DNA of 5,112 nt from JASSUD01 sp031963365 (GCA_031963365.1 JASSUF010000163.1:1-5112); one strand, 5' to 3'; shown: positions 1 through 5,112, counted from the first letter of the stretch. The notes: generated from the sequence alone by a model not told the origin. Numbers and translations are program-made.

Positions 1-32
1 GTTGGGGTTCCTTCGTCACCACCAACCTACCG
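1..32 (-). repeat. REP-like element, copy 1 (minus orientation)
   Basis: Read on the minus strand, the core (positions 30 back to 1) begins with GTAG and continues into an imperfect palindrome: GTTGG, a bulged T, GGT, a 9-base loop, then ACC and CCAAC. It is an exact inverted copy of 90-121 over 32 bases and identical in its 30-base core to 1270-1299. The window begins exactly at the outer edge of the element, so nothing can be said about what flanks it on the left. A GTAG foot plus palindrome is the known form of REP sequences associated with RAYT transposases; assignment to that class is inference. Confidence 0.8.
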
Positions 33-77
33 AGATGCATATGTAAAAAGGATTCACCAAACTCCATCAACAATAAG

Positions 78-186
78 AAAAGCAAAGGACGGTAGGTTGG
101 TGGTGACGAAGGAACCCCAACATGCATACCACCTGCTTTTAATCTTTGCGCTCTATTTATCAACAACCCGCCGTTCTACAACATGC
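78..186 (+). repeat. Composite repeat, copy A (contains REP copy 2)
   Basis: This stretch aligns end to end with 2247-2351. Shared blocks are a GCAAAG-type left flank ending in ACGG, the REP core, GCATACCACC, TAATCTTTGC, ATCAACAAC and CCGTTCTA, then ACATGC. Copy A has 6 more bases than copy B after the CTTTGC block. Near its ends it carries a short inverted pair (GGACGG at the left, CCGTTCT at the right, allowing a G-T pair). No protein is encoded. It lies downstream of bamC, so it is at the 3' side of that gene. Confidence 0.65.
90..121 (+). repeat. REP-like element, copy 2 (plus orientation)
   Basis: This is the perfect 32-base inverted partner of 1-32, with 57 bases between the arms (33-89). 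The GTAG feet of the two copies point inward at each other. It also forms the core of the larger repeat at 78-186. As single-stranded DNA or RNA it could form either its own short hairpin (8 bp with one bulge) or a long 32-bp stem with copy 1. Confidence 0.8.
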
Positions 187-254
187 ATAACATCAGTGTA
201 GTAAGTTAGAGCCAGCAACATTCTCCTACAGAGATTACCAACCATGCAGTATGC

Positions 255-1139
255 CTATTTTCTTTGAGTTAAAGAAGGCGTTGACGGACTTAACACTGCA
301 TGCATAAGCACAGGTTTTGCTTGTGCTATATACGTTTTCGCTGCCTTTTCAGAAACACCTAAGCTTTGCATCAACCGACCCAACAGTGCTTTTTCAAGTT
401 CAGGGTTCCGAGGACGTTCTTGCCATATAGAGGAGTCTTTACCTTTCCCTACCAATACTTCTTCCATTCCATAGTGCAAAATCATAAGCCGCACGCCACT
501 AGTTGGAACAGGCTCGACTACCATACGAAATTTATCTAGTGTGCCAGAGGAATACAGCACATCCACCCATTTACCTGCCGCTCTGCGAAACCAGTCATTT
601 GGAATCTGAGCGCGATTTTCAGCCCAGTCTGTTTCTAACCAACCTAACGTGGGCTGGTCTTCTTTTAATGTAAAGCCATTTTTCTTCCAGAATGTACGTA
701 ACTGCGGCCAAATCACATCAAGCTGTGTATTAGGCACAACCAACCAATAGCGGCTCTGACCTTCGGCAACCTTTTCTTCTCGCTCGACGTGCATAACCAC
801 AGAACCCTGTTCAGCGTTACGCTTTAATGGAAGCGAATAGACATCCTGTTTTGACGCCAGCTCCCCTGATGCACCATAACTAGGTAATGCATTTGACACA
901 TTTTTGGATGGATCAGGCAATAAAAAATGCTGATTCTGAGGAACAGGAGCTAAATCTTCAGGCACTTCGAGAGCAGGGCCAGCATGTGCACTCTGATAAT
1001 CCACTCTCTCTGCCGTCATCCAATCATTCACCGACTCACAGCCTGTCAATAGGCCTGTTGCTAGTAGGACTAGCAGGGCAGATATCTGAAACCGTGATGC
1101 ACGACAAAATATGCCGCTTTCTTTTTTCAATTCACTCAT
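255..1139 (-). CDS. bamC: BamC-like outer-membrane lipoprotein, apparently lacking the C-terminal domain
   Basis: A 294-residue lipoprotein of the beta-barrel assembly (BAM) complex, where BamC is an accessory subunit that binds BamD at the inner face of the outer membrane. A basic N-terminus and hydrophobic stretch (residues 17-31) lead to the lipobox LLTGC, with lipidation at Cys34. Position +2 is Glu, not Asp, consistent with export to the outer membrane. The segment VDYQSAHAGPALEVPEDL (48-65) matches the conserved extended region that contacts BamD. One helix-grip domain follows (about 129-262, including LGWLETDWAENRA and the HYGMEEV strand), ending in the helix GVSEKAAKTY. Family members normally carry a second helix-grip domain; here only about 25 residues remain and the protein stops. 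The start at 1139 was chosen because it has a GAGAG motif 5 bases upstream; the in-frame ATGs at 1166 and 1232 lie next to or beyond the REP and would put non-signal sequence in front. Gene order dapA-bamC is usual in Betaproteobacteria. Confidence 0.85.
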   Translation of the reverse strand: MSELKKESGIFCRASRFQISALLVLLATGLLTGCESVNDWMTAERVDYQSAHAGPALEVPEDLAPVPQNQHFLLPDPSKNVSNALPSYGASGELASKQDVYSLPLKRNAEQGSVVMHVEREEKVAEGQSRYWLVVPNTQLDVIWPQLRTFWKKNGFTLKEDQPTLGWLETDWAENRAQIPNDWFRRAAGKWVDVLYSSGTLDKFRMVVEPVPTSGVRLMILHYGMEEVLVGKGKDSSIWQERPRNPELEKALLGRLMQSLGVSEKAAKTYIAQAKPVLMHAVLSPSTPSLTQRK

Positions 1140-1167
1140 TCTAACTCTCAAAAAATGGTGATTCATT

Positions 1168-1197
1168 GTAGGTTGGTGGTGACGAAGGAATCCCAAC
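1168..1197 (+). repeat. REP-like element, copy 3 (plus orientation)
   Basis: A 30-base copy of the REP core with a single difference from the others (T at 1191 in place of C). It sits in the leader of bamC, ending 28 bases before the bamC start codon in the direction of transcription. It pairs with copy 4 (1270-1299) in inverted orientation, with GTAG feet pointing outward, opposite to the 1-121 pair. Confidence 0.8.
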
Positions 1198-1269
1198 ATC
1201 CGACCACTGCCTCCTTGAAGACCTGCTCGCAAATTGCAAAAAGCAAAATTAAAAGTCAGCGGTGCGCAT

Positions 1270-1299
1270 GTTGGGGTTCCTTCGTCACCACCAACCTAC
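1270..1299 (-). repeat. REP-like element, copy 4, overlapping the dapA stop codon
   Basis: Identical in its 30 bases to positions 1-30. On the minus strand it starts GTAG at 1299, and the TAG of that GTAG (1298-1296) is the stop codon of dapA. With copy 3 it forms an inverted pair whose arms extend to 1165-1199 and 1268-1302, giving about 35 pairs with one mismatch (1191 against 1276). Confidence 0.8.
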
Positions 1300-2222
1300 A
1301 ATAATCCTGCTGCGCGTAACGCGTTACTCACCGCTTCATGATAGCGCGCATCGAGTGTGGTTAACGGCAAGCGAATCCCTTCTTGAATTTTCCCCAGTGT
1401 ATGTAGGGCCCATTTCACTGGGATAGGGTTAGACTCGATAAAAATTTGTTTGTGCAAGTCTAACAAGGTCATCTGGATAGCTCTTGCACGCTCGATATCG
1501 CCCGTACAAGCAGCTTGACATAATTGACTCATAGCACGAGGCGCCACATTCGCCGTCACAGATACCGTACCATGACCGCCCATTAACAGCATTGCAACCG
1601 CTGTAGCATCATCTCCACTATATACCGCAAAATCTTTTGGAACGGCCTTCAGCAGGTGCATGCCCCGCTCCACATCCCCAGACGCTTCTTTTACACCCAC
1701 AATTCCAGGCACACTAGCTAGCCGCACAATAGTGTCATTGCACATATCTACGACAGTGCGGCCTGGCACGTTGTACAAAATTATCGGCAAATCTACCGTC
1801 TCAGCAATTTTTACAAAATGCTGAAATAGCCCTTCTTGGCTGGGCTTATTGTAGTAAGGCACGACTTGCAGCGTTGCATCCGCCCCTACTTCTTTTGCAT
1901 AACGTGTGAGCACAATGGCTTCAGCAGTCGAATTCGCGCCGGTTCCTGCAATCACCGGAATGCGCCCTGCCACATGCTGCACAGCCGTTTCAATCAAAAA
2001 ACAATGCTCATCTACCGTCACCGTAGAAGATTCACCAGTTGTTCCAACCACCACTACAGCATGCGTACCCTCAGCAATATGCCAATCCAGCAACGCATGC
2101 AGTCCCGGCACATCTAAGCTTCCATCTGGATGCATCGGCGTTACTAACGCAACAATGCTTCCTCGGATAGCAGGAAAAGACGGGGGGAAAGCAGAAGAAA
2201 TACCTTGGGCAGACAACACCAT
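1296..2222 (-). CDS. dapA: 4-hydroxy-tetrahydrodipicolinate synthase
   Basis: Condenses pyruvate with aspartate semialdehyde in the cytoplasm, the first step of the diaminopimelate/lysine branch that supplies peptidoglycan and protein synthesis. The (beta/alpha)8 barrel is complete at 308 residues. All expected active-site residues are present: GTTGES (Thr61, Thr62), YYNKPSQEG (Tyr123, Tyr124), LYNVPGR (Tyr150, Arg155) and the Schiff-base lysine in GVKEASGD (Lys178). Each is offset by 17 from the E. coli numbering, so the only length difference up to that point is a 17-residue N-terminal extension. The start at 2222 is chosen because the open frame upstream (to 2303) runs through a degenerate repeat, and because a weak GGATGG lies 8 bases before this ATG; the ATG at 2234 is possible. 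The stop TAG is the first part of a REP element, so the C-terminus (AGLL) may have been set or trimmed by that insertion. Confidence 0.93.
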   Translation of the reverse strand: MVLSAQGISSAFPPSFPAIRGSIVALVTPMHPDGSLDVPGLHALLDWHIAEGTHAVVVVGTTGESSTVTVDEHCFLIETAVQHVAGRIPVIAGTGANSTAEAIVLTRYAKEVGADATLQVVPYYNKPSQEGLFQHFVKIAETVDLPIILYNVPGRTVVDMCNDTIVRLASVPGIVGVKEASGDVERGMHLLKAVPKDFAVYSGDDATAVAMLLMGGHGTVSVTANVAPRAMSQLCQAACTGDIERARAIQMTLLDLHKQIFIESNPIPVKWALHTLGKIQEGIRLPLTTLDARYHEAVSNALRAAGLL

Positions 2223-2246
2223 AACGCCAACCATCCATTTAAAAAC

Positions 2247-2351
2247 TAAAAGGCAAAGAACGGTAGTTTGGCGGTGGGCAACGTTCCCCAACACGCATAC
2301 CACCCACTTCTAATCTTTGCACTATCAACAACTTGCCGTTCTATAACATGC
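2247..2351 (+). repeat. Composite repeat, copy B (between trpS and dapA)
   Basis: A diverged direct copy of 78-186, about three quarters identical by eye. It fills nearly the whole interval between the trpS stop and the dapA start, ending 1 base short of the trpS stop codon complement. An inverted pair AGAACGG (2257-2263) and CCGTTCT (2336-2342) lies near its ends, so on either strand it could fold into a large stem-loop. Because it spans the dapA leader, any dapA promoter here must lie within or just beside it; I found no convincing -35/-10 pair. Confidence 0.65.
2263..2292 (+). repeat. REP-like element, copy 5 (degenerate)
   Basis: It matches 22 of 30 positions of the REP core. The GTAG foot, the TTGG and GGTG blocks and the CCCCAAC end are kept, while the loop region has drifted. 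The inner part of the hairpin is broken. This is what an old, no longer mobile copy would look like. It is the core of composite repeat B. Confidence 0.65.
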
Positions 2352-2352
2352 C

Positions 2353-3549
2353 CTAAGACAAACAAAGCGCCTCACGTACCTCACGCATAGTCTCTTGCGC
2401 GCACAGTCGGGCCTTATCACACCCATCTGCCACAATAGCTCGTAGCAGCGAAGGATCATCTCGATATTCTTGCGCACGCTCAAGCATAGGCTCTTGCTGG
2501 CGAATAATATTGTCGATAACGGGCTGCTTACACTCTAGACACCCTATACCCGCACTACGGCAGCCTTTTTGCACCCAGTCATGCACAGCTTCATCCGTAT
2601 AGGCAAGATGCAGTTTCCAAACAGGGCATTTTGTAGGCTCACCCGGATCAGAACGCCGTACTCGCGCTGGGTCGGTGGGCATCGTGCGCACTTTCTTTTC
2701 AATTTCTTTGCGATCTTCTAAAAGACCAATGGTATTGCCATAGGATTTTGACATTTTCTGTCCATCCAAGCCGGGCATGCGAGAAGATTCTGTGAGCAAT
2801 ACCTGGGGTTCAGCCAAAATAATTTTGCCAGAGCCTTCTAAGTAACCAAATAGATGCTCACGGTCATTCATAGACAAGCTTTGTGACTCTTGCAGCAAAG
2901 CATGCGCCTGCTCTAATGCATGCTCAGCACCTTCCTGCTGATAGGCCGTGCGCAGTGTGTGATAGCGTTTTGAACGTCGCGTGCCTAGCTTTTTAACCGC
3001 TTCCAGTGCCTTTTTTTCGAAGTCTGGTTCACGTCCATAGAGATAATTAAAGCGACGAGCAATCTCGCGCGCAATTTCTATATGAGGAACTTGGTCTTCC
3101 CCTACAGGAACCAATGAGGCGCGATATAGCAAAATATCGGCTGCCATAAGCAAGGGGTAGCCCAAAAAGCCATACGTTGCGAGATCACGGTCTCGTAATT
3201 TCTCAATTTGCTCTTTATAGGTAGGCACTCGCTCTAGCCAGCTCAGCGGCGTACTCATTCCCAATAACAATGCCAATTCAGCATGCTCAGGCACACGGCT
3301 TTGAATGAAAATGGTTGCCTGGGCAGGATCGATCCCCGCAGCAAGCCAATCAATCAATACACTCCATACATGTTGAGACACCTGATCAGGTGTCTCATAG
3401 TGCGTGGTTAATGCGTGCAAATCCACCACGCAAAAAAAACAAGGGTATTCGGATTGCAGGCGAATCCAGTTGGTCAACACGCCATGGTAATGCCCCAAAT
3501 GCAGGGGCCCTGTCGGCCGCATACCGGAGAAAACGCGAGGAGGGAACAT
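2353..3549 (-). CDS. trpS: Tryptophanyl-tRNA synthetase
   Basis: Class I aminoacyl-tRNA synthetase that charges tRNA-Trp with tryptophan in the cytoplasm. The ATP-binding signatures are intact: HLGH in PTGPLHLGHYHG (residues 17-20) and KMSKS (265-269). The tryptophan-pocket region GYPLLMAADILLY and the GEDQ...H segment (150-156) are also present. At 398 residues it is longer than the E. coli-type enzyme (about 330) because of an insertion at about 172-255, including ALLQESQSLSMNDREHLFGYLEG. That insertion and the C-terminal block GIGCLECKQPVIDN are features I recognise from Burkholderiales TrpRS. The start at 3549 fits the family N-terminus (MFP.RV.SGMRPTG), yet there is no Shine-Dalgarno sequence: the leader is pyrimidine-rich, ending TTCTCCTC before ATG. 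No T-box or leader peptide was seen. The TAG stop lies next to composite repeat B. Confidence 0.96.
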   Translation of the reverse strand: MFPPRVFSGMRPTGPLHLGHYHGVLTNWIRLQSEYPCFFCVVDLHALTTHYETPDQVSQHVWSVLIDWLAAGIDPAQATIFIQSRVPEHAELALLLGMSTPLSWLERVPTYKEQIEKLRDRDLATYGFLGYPLLMAADILLYRASLVPVGEDQVPHIEIAREIARRFNYLYGREPDFEKKALEAVKKLGTRRSKRYHTLRTAYQQEGAEHALEQAHALLQESQSLSMNDREHLFGYLEGSGKIILAEPQVLLTESSRMPGLDGQKMSKSYGNTIGLLEDRKEIEKKVRTMPTDPARVRRSDPGEPTKCPVWKLHLAYTDEAVHDWVQKGCRSAGIGCLECKQPVIDNIIRQQEPMLERAQEYRDDPSLLRAIVADGCDKARLCAQETMREVREALCLS

Positions 3550-3634
3550 GAGGAGAATAAAAAACAGAAGTAAAAAATGCTAAAGATATTGGCAAGCAAT
3601 CAGCCAACATGCCTTGATAAGCTAGATAACAGCC

Positions 3635-3683
3635 TAGGGTGTGTCCTCAATTGCCCCAAAGGGCCCATCGAGGACACACCCTA
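3635..3683. repeat. Perfect 14-bp palindrome with inner stem, between the M50 protease gene and trpS
   Basis: The arms TAGGGTGTGTCCTC (3635-3648) and its exact complement (3670-3683) flank a 21-base centre in which GCCC (3653-3656) and GGGC (3661-3664) can pair around a CAAA loop. It begins about 20 bases past the protease stop in the direction of transcription. There is no T-run after it on the minus strand, so it is not a standard intrinsic terminator, although it could still terminate transcription, protect a 3' end or be a second repeat family. It shares no sequence with the GTAG elements. Confidence 0.6.
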
Positions 3684-3703
3684 TAGTAAATCACAAGCAG
3701 TAT

Positions 3704-4372
3704 TTAGGAAAAAAGAAAAATAAAAGGGGACAATAAAAAACGCAGCACCCCATAGCCTAACTCTACCATTGGATGCAGCCAAAAATGTCCAAGTGCCCCG
3801 GTGACCACAAGCAAGAGTACGATAAAAAACCCATAAGGCTCAATGCGTGCCAAACCCAGTGCTTGTCGAATCGGAAGCAACATCATCATGGCTCGTCCCC
3901 CATCGAGTGGAGGCATAGGAAATAAATTGAACATACACAACAACATATTAATGCGTAGGCCGGCCTCTGCCATACGCAAGAAAAAAGGTTCTTGGTAATG
4001 AAAAACACCTCGAAGCACTATTCCTAACAATGCCCATAAAAAAGCCTGAATAAAATTGCAGGCACAACCCGCCAAAGCCACCCATAAGCTATGCCAACGA
4101 GGATTGCGCAGATTGCGTGATATCACTGGCACCGGCTTTGCATAGCCAAAAACAAAGGCACCCGCTGTTGCAAAATACATAAGCACTGGCACCAAAATGG
4201 TACCAAGGAGGTCAATGTGCCTGAGTGGATTAAGACTCACTCGGCCATGCAAATAGGCCGTATTATCGCCAAACCAACGCGCAACATAACCGTGCGCAGC
4301 CTCATGGAGAGTAATTGCAAACAAAACAGGTAGCGCGTAGACCGTTAAGGTCTGGATAAAAGAAGCGTCCAT
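3704..4372 (-). CDS. Small site-2 protease family (M50) membrane metalloprotease
   Basis: A 222-residue polytopic inner-membrane protein of the M50 family, which cleaves substrates within the membrane using zinc. The zinc-binding HEAAH lies in the first membrane segment (His23, Glu24, His27). The second zinc-site motif is NLFPMPPLDGGR (149-160, with Asp157). About five or six hydrophobic segments are visible (roughly 8-26, 55-75, 97-120, 137-152, 181-197 and 205-221). It has no PDZ domain and is far shorter than RseP (about 450 residues), so it is not the sigma-E pathway protease; it belongs to the compact YwhC-like group whose substrates are mostly unknown. The family N-terminus MDAS supports the start at 4372, but no Shine-Dalgarno is present and the leader is pyrimidine-rich. 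Proximity to trpS is a pattern I recall from Burkholderiales and does not reveal a substrate. Confidence 0.9.
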   Translation of the reverse strand: MDASFIQTLTVYALPVLFAITLHEAAHGYVARWFGDNTAYLHGRVSLNPLRHIDLLGTILVPVLMYFATAGAFVFGYAKPVPVISRNLRNPRWHSLWVALAGCACNFIQAFLWALLGIVLRGVFHYQEPFFLRMAEAGLRINMLLCMFNLFPMPPLDGGRAMMMLLPIRQALGLARIEPYGFFIVLLLVVTGALGHFWLHPMVELGYGVLRFLLSPFIFLFS

Positions 4373-4453
4373 AAGAGGAAAGAGGGTTGGATGGACGTAA
4401 AAACGCCGCCGAGAAAAGAATAAAAAGGATACGTAAGTATGACTGGAATGGAC

Positions 4454-4490
4454 TGCAACCCCATTTTTTCAAAGAAATAATGGGATTGCA
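4454..4490 (-). terminator. Stem-loop just after ftsB, possible terminator without a U-tract
   Basis: On the minus strand, TGCAATCCCATT pairs with AATGGGGTTGCA (12 positions, one A-C mismatch), and the interior adds TTTC/GAAA around a TTT loop. It starts 9 bases past the ftsB stop. No run of T follows it on the minus strand, so termination is uncertain; it may instead stabilise the eno-ftsB 3' end. The rest of the gap (4373-4453) shows nothing clear. Confidence 0.35.
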
Positions 4491-4499
4491 CAACTACTA

Positions 4500-4961
4500 T
4501 TATCCACGCCCCGTATGTCCAGCTTCCTTTTTTTTATGTTGTGCCTTTAAGGTAGCAGACTTTTTTTCAGCAGATATTTTTGGTTTAGAACGAGAAGGGG
4601 GTTCTGGAACTACCCGTTTTGGTTGAGTAAATAACTGACCCTGTTTACGAACTAAAGATTGTGTATCGGATGTAACCGGCACCGGCTTTCCAGGCGCTAC
4701 AAATTGCACAAACACTTCGTCTTTTTTGACAAGGCCCAGGTCATATCGTGCGCGCTCTTCTAATGCAACCGCACCACTTTGTAAGCTGTTTACTTCGCCC
4801 GCAAGCCGCTCATTACTCAAGGCCATGGCTTTATTTTGAGTTAACTGGGCCTGCAATTGTCGCTCCAATGTGCGCACTTGGAGCCACCCTCCTCGCCCAA
4901 ACCACAAAGGATATTGCACGCCCACCAGAACCATAAGCAGTAATACGGTCAACCAACGCAT
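4500..4961 (-). CDS. ftsB: Cell division protein FtsB
   Basis: A bitopic divisome protein that forms a complex with FtsL and FtsQ in the inner membrane and helps activate septal cell-wall synthesis. A single membrane segment (residues 3-20, WLTVLLLMVLVGVQYPLW) is followed by FGRGGW, a coiled coil (about 28-62, LERQLQAQLTQNKAM and onward) and the conserved block LEERARYDLGLVKKDEVFVQ (67-86). The 65-residue tail after this (to residue 153) is rich in Lys, Pro and Ser and is much longer than in E. coli FtsB (103 residues in total). I chose ATG at 4961 because betaproteobacterial homologues begin MRxL and GGGTGA lies 8 bases upstream. The alternative is GTG at 4973, whose GTGA overlaps the eno stop by 4 bases and would add MNKS. 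In either case translation is likely coupled to eno. Confidence 0.92.
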   Translation of the reverse strand: MRWLTVLLLMVLVGVQYPLWFGRGGWLQVRTLERQLQAQLTQNKAMALSNERLAGEVNSLQSGAVALEERARYDLGLVKKDEVFVQFVAPGKPVPVTSDTQSLVRKQGQLFTQPKRVVPEPPSRSKPKISAEKKSATLKAQHKKKEAGHTGRG

Positions 4962-4969
4962 AGATTTAT

Positions 4970-5112
4970 TCACCCACGCGCCAAGTTATAAAACGCTGAA
5001 CGACCAGGATAGATCGCTGTTTCACCCAATTCTTCTTCGATACGCAAAAGCTGATTGTACTTAGCAACTCGGTCACTTCGGGAAGGGGCACCTGTTTTGA
5101 TTTGCCCTGCAT
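4970..5112 (-). CDS. eno: Enolase, C-terminal fragment (gene runs off the window)
   Basis: Enolase converts 2-phosphoglycerate to phosphoenolpyruvate in glycolysis. Only the last 47 codons plus two bases are in the window. They read AGQIKTGAPSRSDRVAKYNQ, then LLRIEEELG and YPGRSAFYNLARG, then TGA. The AGQIKTG loop with SRSDR and the KYNQLLRIEEELG helix are diagnostic of the C-terminal barrel. The two leading bases AT fit the expected Asn of NAGQ. The stop overlaps a possible ftsB GTG start. The eno-ftsB pair is conserved in Betaproteobacteria and many other Proteobacteria. Confidence 0.96.
   Translation of the reverse strand, partial: AGQIKTGAPSRSDRVAKYNQLLRIEEELGETAIYPGRSAFYNLARG

Larger units (their letters stand above)
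1..254. other. Gene-free, repeat-rich region downstream of bamC
   Basis: No reading frame here looks like a gene on either strand. The first 186 bases are accounted for by the inverted REP pair and composite repeat A. Positions 187-254 are unexplained. I translated the minus strand past the bamC stop to look for a detached C-terminal BamC domain and saw nothing resembling it. No tRNA-like cloverleaf or clear terminator with a T-run was seen. Confidence 0.6.

Noticed and set aside
1..121. CRISPR array, given 30-base repeats
   Set aside because: The copies alternate in orientation, are not regularly spaced direct repeats, and no cas gene is nearby.
1..254. Insertion sequence with terminal inverted repeats
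   Set aside because: No transposase frame lies between the arms and the internal region is under 60 bases; a REP pair explains it better.
887..1144. 85-codon open frame on the plus strand, opposite the bamC 5' half
   Set aside because: Shadow of the bamC signal and linker region; no ribosome-binding site or protein-like features.
1906..2313. 135-codon open frame on the plus strand, antisense to dapA
   Set aside because: It lies almost wholly opposite the well-supported dapA frame, its translation has no recognisable family features, and it ends in repeat sequence.
3550..3640. Sigma-70 promoter for trpS (TTGCCA or TTGGCT on the minus strand)
   Set aside because: No -10 box with an acceptable match lies at 16-18 bases from either candidate.
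4126..4141. GGCACCGGCTTT block shared with 4678-4689
   Set aside because: Both encode a KPVPV stretch, in the M50 protease and in FtsB; coincidence of similar peptides is enough to explain it.
3704..4372. rseP (sigma-E pathway site-2 protease)
   Set aside because: About half the expected length and no PDZ domains; it fits the compact M50 group instead.
4387..4626. 79-codon plus-strand frame across the gap and the end of ftsB
   Set aside because: It overlaps the ftsB tail antisense and includes the stem-loop; composition is not convincing for a protein.

Overview
The window reads as a stretch of a Betaproteobacterium, most likely Burkholderiales. The clearest sign is the tryptophanyl-tRNA synthetase, which carries the long insertion before KMSKS that I associate with that order. 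The enolase C-terminus, the betaproteobacterial FtsB signature (MRWL, then QYPLWFG) and the small M50 protease starting MDAS point the same way. Base composition is close to balanced by eye, well below typical Burkholderia, so a host-associated or genome-reduced lineage is possible. I cannot name the genus from this sequence.

All genes lie on the minus strand, so they read from right to left. Transcription enters at 5112 with the 3' end of eno (glycolysis), followed directly by ftsB (divisome). After a 127-base gap containing a stem-loop comes a short site-2 (M50) membrane protease. A 154-base gap with a strong palindrome leads to trpS. A 130-base gap filled by a degenerate repeat leads to dapA (first committed step of the diaminopimelate/lysine branch). 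A 156-base gap containing an inverted repeat pair leads to bamC, an outer-membrane lipoprotein of the beta-barrel assembly machine. Positions 1-254 hold no gene I can support and are largely repeat material. The functions are housekeeping: metabolism, translation, cell division and envelope assembly. No mobile-element gene, CRISPR array or RNA gene was found.

The unusual content is between the genes. A 30-base element starting with GTAG, followed by an imperfect palindrome, occurs four times nearly identically and once degenerately. Two inverted pairs are formed (1-121 and 1168-1299). This matches the architecture of REP sequences mobilised by REP-associated tyrosine transposases (RAYTs). One copy supplies the stop codon of dapA. 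A second, larger repeat of about 105-109 bases (78-186 and 2247-2351) contains the REP as its core. BamC also appears to lack its second (C-terminal) domain, and the lost end lies next to this repeat-rich region.
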